Shown: positions 1 through 8,513 of the stretch, one piece after another
Position numbering within the stretch: position 1 is the first letter of the stretch
Layout: each line of letters starts with the position of its first letter
NCBI RefSeq assembly: GCF_004571175.1
Contig: NZ_CP038273.1
Span: 2,790,001 to 2,854,000, forward strand
Direction: 5' to 3'
DNA: 64,000 nucleotides
Source of the DNA: Legionella israelensis
GTDB lineage: Bacteria > Pseudomonadota > Gammaproteobacteria > Legionellales > Legionellaceae
The notes under the pieces: generated by a model
What the model saw: the letters and a program-made list of their open reading frames with translations, nothing else
What the model was told of the DNA's origin: nothing
Databases searched by the model: none
Made by a program: the position numbers and the translations under genes

Positions 1-1
1 C

Positions 2-532
2 AATGAGTTAATTCATCGTGGCGCAAGCTTGAAGGAAGCGGCAATTGGCTTCATATGCGGTGGGCATGTTACTGGAACGCAAAAAGAGATATTGCGTTTC
101 GTGGCCTTCATCGATCATCCCAAGCTTAGGGAATTGTTCGTTAACGAAGCAAAACACGGAAATACCTCCCTTGATGCTTCTTTGGTGAAAACCGCGGCAA
201 GGTTAAACGAATTGATACGAAAAAATAAACTGACCTTTGAGCAGGCGGAAATTTATTTAAAAGTAGGGCCGAACAACTGGTTCTTGCAGGGACAACGACT
301 TGTAAAGGAAGGCAAGCTGCCGGCTGAATTATATTTTCATATCGCATCATTTTTGACGGAAAGTTCATTCAAGGACACAAAGGTGGTTTTTGAGACGGTA
401 AATGAAAGAATTCATGAACGTGTTATTAATAAGCATAATAGCGGATTTTTTGCTTTTTTCAGGAGTAGAAAAAGCCGGATGGAATTTGAGGAAATGGCTG
501 AACAAAACCATCAAAAGAGAATAAATTTTTAA
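2..532 (+). CDS. Unrecognised protein, 5' end cut by window edge
   Basis: The frame is open from base 2, so the first in-frame start codon, TTG at 29, is probably internal and the true start lies before the window. The visible 176 residues are hydrophilic and look mostly helical, with many Lys, Glu and Arg and no signal peptide or membrane segment. A Phe-rich patch near the C-terminus (GFFAFF) is followed by a basic tail. I do not recognise the family. A cytoplasmic protein is likely, and a secreted effector cannot be excluded in a Legionella-like genome, but nothing specific supports that. Confidence 0.6.
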   Translation, partial: NELIHRGASLKEAAIGFICGGHVTGTQKEILRFVAFIDHPKLRELFVNEAKHGNTSLDASLVKTAARLNELIRKNKLTFEQAEIYLKVGPNNWFLQGQRLVKEGKLPAELYFHIASFLTESSFKDTKVVFETVNERIHERVINKHNSGFFAFFRSRKSRMEFEEMAEQNHQKRINF

Positions 533-867
533 CATGAATTTTTAAGAGTTTTGCATGTTTGGATTTTAACCATTTTTCAAGTAAAGAAAAGCAATAGATT
601 AAAAACCATAGAAGCGCACCGCTATATTTATCAAAGTTTAAATCGATGACTTGAGAAAATAGAATGGCACGAATTACTGCGTCATCGACCGCTGTATCCA
701 TGCGAAGCTCCATATGGACTCCGCTATCAGGTAGCGGGGATTCGATCCTTAAAAAATGGCTAAAGTCGAGGTATAAGTTAGTGAATATTTAAATTGCAAA
801 TAAAATTGTCTTACCTTATGATTTTAAAATACTTCTTACCCCATTGATCATACATAAGGAGATAAAC
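533..867. other. Intergenic region with repeat fragments
   Basis: No gene is supported here. A single degenerate copy of the 107-110-bp repeat that is tandem after lipA spans about 670-775, including the hairpin CCGCTATCAGGTAGCGG. The 16-mer at 616-631 (GCACCGCTATATTTAT) recurs exactly at 32706-32721. The last 60 bases presumably hold the promoter of the following DUF2147 gene. Its ribosome-binding site, AAGGAG, lies at 856-861. Confidence 0.6.
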
Positions 868-1293
868 ATGCGATACTGGAAGTTGATGTTAGTGATGCTT
901 TTTGCATTTTTTTATTTACCATCCGTTATGGCATCTCCGGCCGGGAACTGGACAACAATTGATGATAAGACGGGTAAAAAACGAGCAGTGGTAAATGTTA
1001 ACGTATCCGGGAACAGTCTAAGTGGTACAATTGTCAAGGTTTACCCTCAGCCTGGTGATACAGGTGTTTGCTCTAAGTGTCCTGGACATTTTAAAAATAA
1101 AAAGATCCAGGGGCTTCGCTTTCTCTGGGGTATGAAAAAAGCCGGTGAAAATGAATGGAGTGGTGGAAAAATACTTGATCCTAAAACCGGTAAAATTTAT
1201 CGTGCAAAAATCACTCAGAAAGGGAACAAACTTTATGTACGTGGTTACGTCGGTGTTTCCTTATTAGGTCGAACGCAAGTATGGGTTCGCTAG
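868..1293 (+). CDS. DUF2147 family exported protein
   Basis: This is a 141-residue protein with a signal peptide (hydrophobic residues about 5-20, cleavage probably after VMA), so it is likely periplasmic. The mature part has the DUF2147 pattern: GNWTTID near the start, a short Cys-x2-Cys segment (CSKCPG), then WSGGKILDPKTGKIY and a C-terminal beta-rich half. The family has no established biochemical role and is sometimes found near envelope or stress genes. I chose ATG 868 over the upstream ATG 844 because AAGGAG sits 6 nt before it and the signal peptide then starts correctly. It appears to be monocistronic. Confidence 0.85.
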   Translation: MRYWKLMLVMLFAFFYLPSVMASPAGNWTTIDDKTGKKRAVVNVNVSGNSLSGTIVKVYPQPGDTGVCSKCPGHFKNKKIQGLRFLWGMKKAGENEWSGGKILDPKTGKIYRAKITQKGNKLYVRGYVGVSLLGRTQVWVR

Positions 1294-1520
1294 AATTTCA
1301 AATGCTCATTTACTCCATGTAAACTACGCTTTAAATTATCATTGACTTCCGCGGTTTTGTCTTGACCGCGGGATCCCATAGGCAAGCTGCAGGAAATCCG
1401 TTTAGGTTTCATTTGGAGCTCGAAGCTCTATACAGAAGCTGCAGTTTATCTATAAAAAGGTGTCTTTTTTCTTTCAGGGTATTTACAATAAGCTAATTCT
1501 GTATTTATTTTGCTTATACT
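1294..1520. repeat. Intergenic region with GC-rich hairpin, degenerate repeat
   Basis: A perfect 7-bp hairpin (CCGCGGT at 1349-1355, ACCGCGG at 1365-1371) resembles the CCGCGG-containing half of the repeat found after lipA. The segment GAAGCTCTATACAG near 1422-1435 resembles its GAAGCTCTGTATAG end. This suggests a decayed, rearranged member of that family, and the hairpin may also act as a terminator for the DUF2147 gene. The dnaB promoter must lie in the last part, but I see no clear sigma-70 boxes. Confidence 0.4.
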
Positions 1521-2909
1521 ATGCTGGATTTGCAAACCTCAAAAAAAAATAAAGCAGTGGATCCTTTAAAGCGGCCGCCCCATTCTTTGGAAGCAGAGCA
1601 ATCCATCCTTGGTGGGCTTCTTCTCGATAATCAGGTCTGGGATAAGATCAGCACTAAGTTATGTGAAGCGGATTTTTATCGCACTGAGCATAAGGTTTTA
1701 TTTCGTGCTGTTTCAGAGTTGGCTAAAAAAGAGCAGCCTTTTGATGTTGTTACTTTACTGGACATGCTTAAATCTTATAATGAACTGGACGATGCCGGGG
1801 GTGAAGTTTATTTGTTTGAACTGGCAAATAATACACCCAGTGTTGCCAATGTGACAGCCTATGCGGATATTGTCCGGGAGAAATCGGTTCAACGACAATT
1901 AATAAGTGTTGCCAATGACATCGCTGATTCTGCCTACAATCCAAATGGACGAGAAGTTCCTGAGCTTCTTGATTTTGCAGAAACCAAAGTATTTGCCATT
2001 GCTGAACAAACGGGTAGCGATGGCGGTCCTGAAAATATTAAATCCATTCTTGTCAGAGCTGTAGAAAAAATTGATGCTCTATATCACAGTGGTGATACCA
2101 TTACAGGACTACCCACAGGTTTATCCGATTTGGATAAAATGACCTCCGGTTTACAGCCTTCTGATTTAATTATTGTAGCGGGTCGTCCTTCTATGGGTAA
2201 GACTTCGCTGGTGATGAATATGGCCGAGCATGCTGCCATTGAATCCCGTAAGCCTGTATTGGTTTTTTCCATGGAAATGCCAGCCGATTCCCTTGCTATG
2301 CGTATGATGTCATCTCTTGGGCGAATTGATCAACATCGTATAAGAACAGGGAAGCTCGAAGATGATGATTGGCCTCGCGTCACCTCAGCCGTTCATATGC
2401 TCTCGGAAGCGCCGCTTTTCATTGACGACACACCCGCTTTAACGCCGGCGGAAATGAGGGCAAGAGCACGGAGACTCGCCAAAGAACACGGCCAGTTGGG
2501 TTTAATTGTGGTGGATTATCTGCAATTAATGAAAGTACCTGGTTTTAAAGCGGATAATCGTACGGCTGAGATTTCAGAAATTTCAAGAAGCTTAAAGGCT
2601 TTGGCTAAAGAGCTTGATGTGCCGGTAATTGCCTTATCCCAGCTTAATCGAAGTCTCGAGCAAAGACACGATAAGCGTCCTGTGATGTCTGATTTACGTG
2701 AATCCGGTGCGATTGAGCAGGATGCCGATTTAATTTGCTTTATTTATCGCGATGAAGTTTACAATGAAGAAAGTCCGGATAAAGGTACAGCGGAAATCAT
2801 CGTGGCTAAGCAGAGAAACGGGCCAATTGGTCGTGTGCGAGTAGCTTTTCTTGGAAAATACACTCGTTTTGAAGATTTGGCTTTTAACGGTTATCAGGGT
2901 ATAGACTAA
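1521..2909 (+). CDS. dnaB: Replicative DNA helicase DnaB
   Basis: DnaB is the hexameric 5'-3' helicase that unwinds the replication fork and recruits DnaG primase. The 462-residue length is normal. The N-terminal helical domain (about 20-120, starting PPHSLEAEQSILGG) is followed by a linker and the RecA-like ATPase domain. Walker A is GRPSMGKTS (221-229), Walker B is LIVVDYLQL (328-336), and the H4-type segment AKELDVPVIALSQLNR follows. No strong Shine-Dalgarno sequence precedes ATG 1521, but homology to the family begins immediately after it. alr follows after 1 nt, an arrangement common in gammaproteobacteria. Confidence 0.97.
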   Translation: MLDLQTSKKNKAVDPLKRPPHSLEAEQSILGGLLLDNQVWDKISTKLCEADFYRTEHKVLFRAVSELAKKEQPFDVVTLLDMLKSYNELDDAGGEVYLFELANNTPSVANVTAYADIVREKSVQRQLISVANDIADSAYNPNGREVPELLDFAETKVFAIAEQTGSDGGPENIKSILVRAVEKIDALYHSGDTITGLPTGLSDLDKMTSGLQPSDLIIVAGRPSMGKTSLVMNMAEHAAIESRKPVLVFSMEMPADSLAMRMMSSLGRIDQHRIRTGKLEDDDWPRVTSAVHMLSEAPLFIDDTPALTPAEMRARARRLAKEHGQLGLIVVDYLQLMKVPGFKADNRTAEISEISRSLKALAKELDVPVIALSQLNRSLEQRHDKRPVMSDLRESGAIEQDADLICFIYRDEVYNEESPDKGTAEIIVAKQRNGPIGRVRVAFLGKYTRFEDLAFNGYQGID

Positions 2910-2910
2910 T

Positions 2911-3981
2911 ATGGCCAGACCCACGCGGATTATTATCCAGAGCCATGCTTTATTGCATAATTTAAATCGCGTCAGGCAGTTGGCTCCTGGTAAAAAAATC
3001 ATTGCCATGGTTAAGGCGAACGCTTACGGTTGCGGAATGAAAGCGGTGGTTCCTGTTTTAGAAGGGCACGTAGATGCTTTTGGGGTGGCTTGTTTAAGTG
3101 AGGCTTTTGCTATACGAGCATTGGGCAGTCAGGCAGAAATTATCCTTTTTCAGGGTGTCTTTGACGTTGATGAATTTCAGCAGGCTGTAAAGCATCGATT
3201 CAGTTGTGTTATTCATCAGCCACAGCAGTTGGAATGGCTTTTGAATTATCCATTGCCTCATGCGCTTAAAATTTGGGTTAAAGTAAATACCGGTATGAAT
3301 CGTCTGGGGTTTATGCCAAATGAGGTCAGTCAGATTTTCCATGCTTTACAGCAATGTCCCTGGGTTGATGCCAATATAGGCCTGATGACTCATTTTGCTT
3401 GTGCGGATGATCAGATCCATGCCCGCAATGATTACCAGATAACTGCTTTTAAAAATCTGCATATTAAAGGTGTCGGTCAATACAGTGCGGCCAATTCTGC
3501 GGTTATTTTTAATTACCCTGAACTTCACGGCGACGTTGTTCGTCCGGGTATTATGCTTTATGGTGTCTCGCCTTTTTCTGATTACACTGGACGTGAATTA
3601 GGTTTAATACCTGTGATGCATTTTACTTCCGCTCTCAGCACCATTCATCATTATCCTGCCTATTCACCTGTTGGCTATGGAGCAGAATGGCAAAGTCCGA
3701 AACCTTCTGTCATCGGCATTGTACCTGTTGGTTATGGTGATGGTTATCCACGGCATATCGCTCCTGGAACCTGCGTTTGGATTAATGGTCAAAGAGCTCC
3801 TGTGGCAGGTCGTATTTCAATGGACATGATGGCAATCGACTTAACAGCTTGTCCATCTTGTCATGTAGGTGATGCTGTGGAGTTGTGGGGGAAGCATATT
3901 CCTGTGGAAGAGGTTGCCCGCTCTGCAGGAACCATTGCTTATGAGTTGTTATGTCAGGTAACGGATCGCATTCGGCAGTGA
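2911..3981 (+). CDS. alr: Alanine racemase
   Basis: Alr is a PLP-dependent racemase that converts L-alanine to D-alanine for peptidoglycan. The PLP lysine is Lys35 in MVKANAYGCG and the second catalytic base is Tyr256 in PVGYGAEW. The dimer-face motifs GRISMDMMAID and ELLC are present. The length of 356 residues is typical. The start lies 1 nt after the dnaB stop, so the two genes are probably co-transcribed and translationally linked. Confidence 0.96.
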   Translation: MARPTRIIIQSHALLHNLNRVRQLAPGKKIIAMVKANAYGCGMKAVVPVLEGHVDAFGVACLSEAFAIRALGSQAEIILFQGVFDVDEFQQAVKHRFSCVIHQPQQLEWLLNYPLPHALKIWVKVNTGMNRLGFMPNEVSQIFHALQQCPWVDANIGLMTHFACADDQIHARNDYQITAFKNLHIKGVGQYSAANSAVIFNYPELHGDVVRPGIMLYGVSPFSDYTGRELGLIPVMHFTSALSTIHHYPAYSPVGYGAEWQSPKPSVIGIVPVGYGDGYPRHIAPGTCVWINGQRAPVAGRISMDMMAIDLTACPSCHVGDAVELWGKHIPVEEVARSAGTIAYELLCQVTDRIRQ

Positions 3982-4092
3982 ATATTATCTGCCAACGACT
4001 GTAAATTATTTGACCTTTAGTATATGGATAATAAATAATCTTGATGCTAGAATAGCAACCGTTTTTGTGAATCACTAATCAGGTGAATACTT

Positions 4093-4545
4093 ATGAAAAA
4101 ATGCATGATACTTGGAATAGTAAGTCTTTCTATGTTTATGGCTGGTTGTGCACAAGTCAATAACGAAGGCGTGGGAACAGTGGCTGGGGGTGTTGTGGGC
4201 GGATTATTAGGTAGCCAGTTTGGTGGCGGCTCCGGTAAAGTCGCTGCGGCTGCCGGTGGTGCCTTACTGGGAGCTTATCTTGGCGGTAATATTGGTCGTA
4301 CGATGGATAGACTGGATCGCCTGGAAATGCAACGTGCCTTGGAAACGGCCCCCACTGGAAAATCCGTTCAATGGAAAAACCCAGACACTGGAAATCGATA
4401 TTCTGTGAAACCTACACGTACTTATTATCATCAACATCAGCCCTGCCGTGAATATATAACTCACGCTACCATCGGTGGAAAAACACAGCAGATATATGGC
4501 AAAGCATGTCGACAGGCAGACGGCTCCTGGCGCGTCGTTAATTAA
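4093..4545 (+). CDS. Glycine-zipper outer-membrane lipoprotein (17-kDa antigen/SlyB-like)
   Basis: This 150-residue lipoprotein has a signal sequence ending in the lipobox MAGC, with the lipidated Cys near residue 19. It is followed by a glycine-zipper membrane hairpin (GTVAGGVVGGLLGSQFGGGSG and GGALLGAYLGGNIG, about 28-70). A C-terminal soluble domain of about 75 residues contains a Cys pair (PCREY and KACRQ), a pattern seen in the Rickettsia 17-kDa surface antigen family. The likely location is the outer membrane and the role envelope integrity. AGGTGA lies just upstream of ATG 4093. The gene is followed at once by an 80-bp tandem repeat array. Confidence 0.88.
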   Translation: MKKCMILGIVSLSMFMAGCAQVNNEGVGTVAGGVVGGLLGSQFGGGSGKVAAAAGGALLGAYLGGNIGRTMDRLDRLEMQRALETAPTGKSVQWKNPDTGNRYSVKPTRTYYHQHQPCREYITHATIGGKTQQIYGKACRQADGSWRVVN

Positions 4546-4550
4546 CGTGA

Positions 4551-4790
4551 GTTCGCCCCTTAGAGGCGCTAAACGAACGTTATCCCGTAAAAAAGCGAAG
4601 CTTTTTATACGGGATCCATTCAAATCATCTGTTCGCCCCTTAGGGGCGCTAAACGAACGTTATCCCGTAAAAAAGTGAAACTTTTTATACGGGATCCATT
4701 CAAATCATCTGTTCGCCCCTTTAGGGGCGCTTAACGAACGTTATCCTGTAAAAAAGCGAAGCTTTTTATAATAGAATCTCTCCAAATCTA
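4551..4790. repeat. Three tandem 80-bp repeats with paired hairpins
   Basis: Units begin at 4551, 4631 and 4711, each with GTTCGCCCCT, and are exactly 80 bp apart. The first two are nearly identical and the third diverges at its end. Each unit holds two inverted repeats: GTTCGCCCC/GGGGCGC...CGAAC, and ATCCCGT...AAAAAGCGAAGCTTTTT...ACGGGAT. The second resembles an intrinsic terminator stem. A diverged copy of the second hairpin occurs at 48121-48147 beyond pgi. The array starts 5 bp after the lipoprotein stop, so it is transcribed and may act as a terminator or 3' stabiliser. Confidence 0.9.
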
Positions 4791-4928
4791 ATGCATTTAA
4801 CTTAAAAAAAGTGTGGATGCTTTCCAATCGAACCATCTCGGTAGACTAGTCAACACTTAAAACTCTTTTCCGTATGCTATATTTTAAAACAGAACATCGA
4901 TTTCATAGCGTTTCTCAAGGAGAGTAGG

Positions 4929-5360
4929 ATGGCTAGTCTTTTATCCAACGTTTTACCTGAGCCCAGACGAAAATTGGTTTTTGTCTATCCCGATGTCAGT
5001 ATTTCTCAGTGCTGTGAACTAATGATTGAAAATGATATCGGTTCATTGCTGGTTACCGATGAATATAATTTAATCGGTCTTGTCAGTGAGCGGGATTTGG
5101 TCCGTAAATGCTTAAGTAAAGGGCTTGACCCCAATAAAACTACTGCAGGTGATATTGCCTTTGCTGATGTTACAATTCTGAGTTTTCATGATACTGTTGA
5201 AAAAGCCATGCAAGTGATGACGCAAACCAAAAGGCGTCATATATTGATTAAAGAGAATGAGGAAATTGTCTCGATTATATCCATCGGAGATTTATTATTT
5301 TATCTTTTAGAAGATAAGGCTCGTGTTATTGAGCAACTGGAAAACTATATCAATCATTAA
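4929..5360 (+). CDS. Two-CBS-domain protein
   Basis: This 143-residue protein is essentially a CBS pair. CBS1 (about 15-70) has VYPDVSISQCCELMIENDIG and GLVSERDLVRK, and CBS2 (about 80-140) has DTVEKAMQVMTQTKRRHI and SIISIGDLL. Stand-alone CBS pairs typically bind adenine nucleotides or S-adenosyl ligands and act as sensors, but the partner cannot be read from the sequence. AAGGAGAG precedes ATG 4929. It appears monocistronic, separated by about 200 bp from the next gene. Confidence 0.9.
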   Translation: MASLLSNVLPEPRRKLVFVYPDVSISQCCELMIENDIGSLLVTDEYNLIGLVSERDLVRKCLSKGLDPNKTTAGDIAFADVTILSFHDTVEKAMQVMTQTKRRHILIKENEEIVSIISIGDLLFYLLEDKARVIEQLENYINH

Positions 5361-5559
5361 CTCAGTCCAAATCTGCTAAAAAATACTTTGCTGCATAACA
5401 GGAATTAAAAACTAATGTTATAGTTAAGTGTGTGCAATATTCAACTTTGCGATCCTGTTTCCAGACTTAATCTACACTTTGAAATGGATATCGGATCATT
5501 GCAGTTTAAGAAAAAGTCACACATCATGTTAATTTTATGATTTCATTTTAGGACTGGCT

Positions 5560-6729
5560 ATGCGAACGGCTTTGAAATGTTTATTACTCCTTATGACATT
5601 TAATCTTTATGCTGCCACTGTAACGGAATGGTATGTCAAAACCGATAATGATCAGGTTAAACTTAAGGTGGATTTTTTCATGACCTCTACCTGTCCTCAT
5701 TGTCATAAGGCCGATGCGTTTTTAAAACAGCTTGAAAAAAATGTTGATTGGTTAATAGTTAATCGTTATGTCATCAATAAGGATAAAAGTGCATTGGCCT
5801 TATTTAATCAGAAATTACGTGAGTTTCATGCCAGTGATTTTCGTGTTCCGTCAATACTGTTTTGTCATTCAAGATGGGTCGGTTTTGACACAGCTCAAAC
5901 TACAGGCGAGCAACTGCTGAAAGGGCTTTCTTATTGCCATCAACAAATAAAGAAAGAAGGCCATTTAACCTCGCTTACGAAAGAAGTATTAAATCGCTGG
6001 TCGCTCAGCCCTTTTCAATTGAGCAAGACAGCGGCTGAGTATTCGGCATTTTCAATCATTACAAGCACTGCCTTTTTTGATGCCTTTAATCCATGTTCTG
6101 TTTTTGCTTTTATTTTATTTTTGGGTTTTTTATTTGTTTATCCCGCACGAAGAGAAAAAATCATTGTGGGTTTGCTGATGATCGTGGCTTTTGGTATCGC
6201 ACATTATCTTCAGCAGGCAAAGATCGAAGCTTACTACCAATTATTAATTTGGATAAGATGGTTAGTCATCCTGCTAGGGGCGGGATTAGTAATATTTAGC
6301 GTGTTGTCTTTAAGAAAAATACAATTGACCATTACAGGATACTTTCTTGCTTTTCTATCCGCCATTGCTGTCTTTGCTTATCAACAAACTTGCAGTCGAC
6401 TGAATTTTTCCTTATTTTTTCAACAATGGCTTGACGTCGAAAAAGTCCAGCCAAGTCTAGCCGCTTTTTATCAATTGTCTTATCAACTGATATATTTGGT
6501 TCCTTTAATTGCCTTATGGTTAGCGGGTTTATATTTTTTCTCGGGGCAGCGTGGACGTTTTTATCAACCTTATCTGACATTTATCGGGCAACTCTATTTG
6601 TTTGCGATAGGTTTGATCCTTATCGCCTATCCACTTTTTCTGTCGGAATTGATGTGGTCAGTTCTGTTGATTGTATTGTTGACTTTTATCGGATGGTTTG
6701 CAATCCGGCAAAAATATAGAACCAGATAA
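5560..6729 (+). CDS. Thioredoxin-fold plus DsbD/CcdA-like membrane protein
   Basis: The protein has 389 residues. A signal peptide (about 1-19) leads to a periplasmic thioredoxin-like domain with the redox pair Cys45-Pro-His-Cys48 (TSTCPHCHKAD), and further Cys residues follow near LFCHS and SYCHQ. From about residue 165 come 6-7 membrane helices. The first contains FNPC, the motif that carries the reactive cysteine in DsbD/CcdA-type membrane electron carriers. This suggests movement of reducing equivalents to periplasmic disulfides, with the domain order (Trx first) reversed from CcdA-Trx proteins. The family member is not identified with certainty. It may be co-transcribed with the CDGSH gene 64 bp downstream. 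Confidence 0.7.
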   Translation: MRTALKCLLLLMTFNLYAATVTEWYVKTDNDQVKLKVDFFMTSTCPHCHKADAFLKQLEKNVDWLIVNRYVINKDKSALALFNQKLREFHASDFRVPSILFCHSRWVGFDTAQTTGEQLLKGLSYCHQQIKKEGHLTSLTKEVLNRWSLSPFQLSKTAAEYSAFSIITSTAFFDAFNPCSVFAFILFLGFLFVYPARREKIIVGLLMIVAFGIAHYLQQAKIEAYYQLLIWIRWLVILLGAGLVIFSVLSLRKIQLTITGYFLAFLSAIAVFAYQQTCSRLNFSLFFQQWLDVEKVQPSLAAFYQLSYQLIYLVPLIALWLAGLYFFSGQRGRFYQPYLTFIGQLYLFAIGLILIAYPLFLSELMWSVLLIVLLTFIGWFAIRQKYRTR

Positions 6730-6793
6730 GGACTGATTCATGGCCGAACAGATGCGAGTGTGTCATTAAAAATAATGGAGAAAATAACTTCTT

Positions 6794-7048
6794 ATGAATG
6801 ACGAACCGATATTTCCTATTGCAGTTGATGTTGAAGAAGGAAAAATATATAAATGGTGTGGTTGTGGCAAAACTCGTCATCAGCCTTTTTGTGATAAAAA
6901 AGATTGTGAAAGGGCAGTGGAATATAAAGCCATAATGAATGAAACGGTTTATTTCTGTGCTTGTAAGCAGACAAAAGCTCCTCCATTTTGTGACGGTTCT
7001 CATGCCAAAATTTTAATTGAAATGGCCAGAAAGCGTCAGAAGAAATGA
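6794..7048 (+). CDS. Tandem CDGSH iron-sulfur protein
   Basis: This is an 84-residue protein with two CDGSH-type 2Fe-2S motifs. The C-terminal one is canonical (CACKQTKAPPFCDGSH). The N-terminal one is altered (CGCGKTRHQPFCDKKDC), with the last ligand position changed, so it may bind no cluster or a different one. Such small bacterial tandem mitoNEET-like proteins are thought to carry or store redox-active 2Fe-2S clusters in the cytoplasm. It lies just upstream of lipA, itself an Fe-S enzyme, so a role in cluster supply is possible but unproven. Confidence 0.88.
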   Translation: MNDEPIFPIAVDVEEGKIYKWCGCGKTRHQPFCDKKDCERAVEYKAIMNETVYFCACKQTKAPPFCDGSHAKILIEMARKRQKK

Positions 7049-7117
7049 AATAAGTCGGATGCGCTTGATCTTGAGCAAGTGATTTGGGATTATGTGGGCA
7101 TTTTTGTAAGGTAGTCA

Positions 7118-8113
7118 ATGATGAGTAAATTAACGGATATTCCCATTGTTGTGGAAAGTGGCCATAAATATAAAACCTCTTATGGGGTGACTGCCATCAA
7201 AGATGGCGTTAAATCGACAGTCTCCTCCTCACAACGTTTGCCAAAGCCGAAATGGTTGCGTGTGGTCAATTACACTTCACCGGATTACGCCAAAGTCAAA
7301 CATCAGGTGGATAAATATCGTTTGGCTACAGTGTGTGAAGAAGCTAAATGTCCTAATATTGCCGAATGCTGGTCACATGGTACGGCAACGATTATGCTGA
7401 TGGGAGCTGTGTGTACTCGTGCTTGTCGATTTTGTGCTGTAGACACAGGTAACCCACATGGCTGGCTGGACAGTGATGAGCCAAAAAATACGGCGATCAC
7501 TGTAGAACTGATGAGTCTGGATTATGTGGTATTGACTTCTGTAAATCGTGATGATTTGCCGGATGGTGGAGCCAAGCATTACGCTGATACCATACGGGCC
7601 ATAAAAAAACGTTGCCCTGAAACAAAAGTAGAAGCTTTGACCCCTGATTTTCAAGGAGAAACGGAGTCGGTTGCACTATTGTTAGACAGCGGTGTTGATG
7701 TGTTTGCTCAAAATGTTGAGACTGTCGAGCGTTTGACTCATCCTGTGCGTGATAATCGTGCCGGCTATTGGCAGACCTTAGATGTCCTTGCTTACGCTAA
7801 GCAATACCGACCCGATGTATTAACCAAAACCAGTTTAATGCTTGGATTAGGGGAGACGGATGAGGAGATCATTAAAACCATGGATGATTTACGTGAGCGT
7901 CAGATTGATATTTTAACGCTTGGCCAGTACCTGCAACCCACTAAAAACCACCTTCCAGTGGCCCGTTATGTAACTCCAGAGACTTTCACAAGCCTTCGTC
8001 AAATTGGTTTACAGAAAGGTTTTTTCGAAGTGGCTTCAGGACCTCTGGTGCGCTCCAGTTATCGAGCTGACCGAGTGTTTAAGCGAAATAATTTAGGTTT
8101 GTCAGATATCTGA
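7118..8113 (+). CDS. lipA: Lipoyl synthase
   Basis: LipA is a radical-SAM enzyme that inserts two sulfurs into the octanoyl group on lipoyl domains of 2-oxoacid dehydrogenases and the glycine cleavage system. The auxiliary-cluster cysteines are C73, C78 and C84 ([12 protein letters not shown]). The radical-SAM cysteines are C99, C103 and C106 (CTRACRFC). The C-terminal Arg-Ser-Ser-Tyr ([11 protein letters not shown]) supplies the conserved serine ligand. The length of 331 residues is normal. ATG at 7118 or 7121 are both possible, with AAGG a few nt upstream. No lipB is adjacent. Confidence 0.97.
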   Translation: MMSKLTDIPIVVESGHKYKTSYGVTAIKDGVKSTVSSSQRLPKPKWLRVVNYTSPDYAKVKHQVDKYRLATVCEEAKCPNIAECWSHGTATIMLMGAVCTRACRFCAVDTGNPHGWLDSDEPKNTAITVELMSLDYVVLTSVNRDDLPDGGAKHYADTIRAIKKRCPETKVEALTPDFQGETESVALLLDSGVDVFAQNVETVERLTHPVRDNRAGYWQTLDVLAYAKQYRPDVLTKTSLMLGLGETDEEIIKTMDDLRERQIDILTLGQYLQPTKNHLPVARYVTPETFTSLRQIGLQKGFFEVASGPLVRSSYRADRVFKRNNLGLSDI

Positions 8114-8502
8114 AGCACTGTTTAGACCCCGCTATCAAGTAGCGGGGATGCGATGTAAAAAAATGGCTTTGGAAAAATATAACCCCGAATTACCGCGGCA
8201 TCGACCGCGTATCTATACGAAGCACTGTTTAGACCCCGCTATCAAGTAGCGGGGATGCGATGTAAAAAAATGGCTTTGTAAAAATATAACCCCACGAATT
8301 ACCGCGGCATTGACCGCGGTATCTATACGAAGCTCTGTATAGACCCCGCTATCAAGTAGCGGGGATGCGATGTAAAAAAAATGGCTTGGAAAAATACAAC
8401 TCCATGAATTACCGCGGCATCAACTGCGGTATCTACCCGAAGTCCTGTTAGACCTCGCTATCAAGTAGGGGGATTCGATTTTAGAAAAAGTGGCTGAAGT
8501 CG
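8112..8502. repeat. About 3.5 tandem units of a 107-110-bp intergenic repeat
   Basis: Units begin with GAAGC(A/T)CTGT at 8112, 8219 and 8329, and a partial, more diverged fourth unit at 8439 runs to about 8502. Each contains the hairpin CCCCGCTATCAAGTAGCGGGG and a second GC palindrome, CCGCGGCATCGACCGCGG, with A-rich spacers. The first unit overlaps the lipA stop codon. Related single copies lie at about 670-775, 31474-31491 (fragment, opposite strand) and 50243-50292 (opposite strand). The array sits between the convergent lipA and methyltransferase genes and may serve as a bidirectional terminator. Confidence 0.9.
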
Positions 8503-8513
8503 GTAGCGCTCCA

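Noticed and set aside
8498-8509. GTCGGTAGCGCT resembles an RfaH ops element (GGCGGTAGCG) near the glycan locus
   Set aside because: It is part of the degenerate fourth repeat unit, lies 1.1 kb from wzz and is separated from it by an opposite-strand gene. The match is partial.
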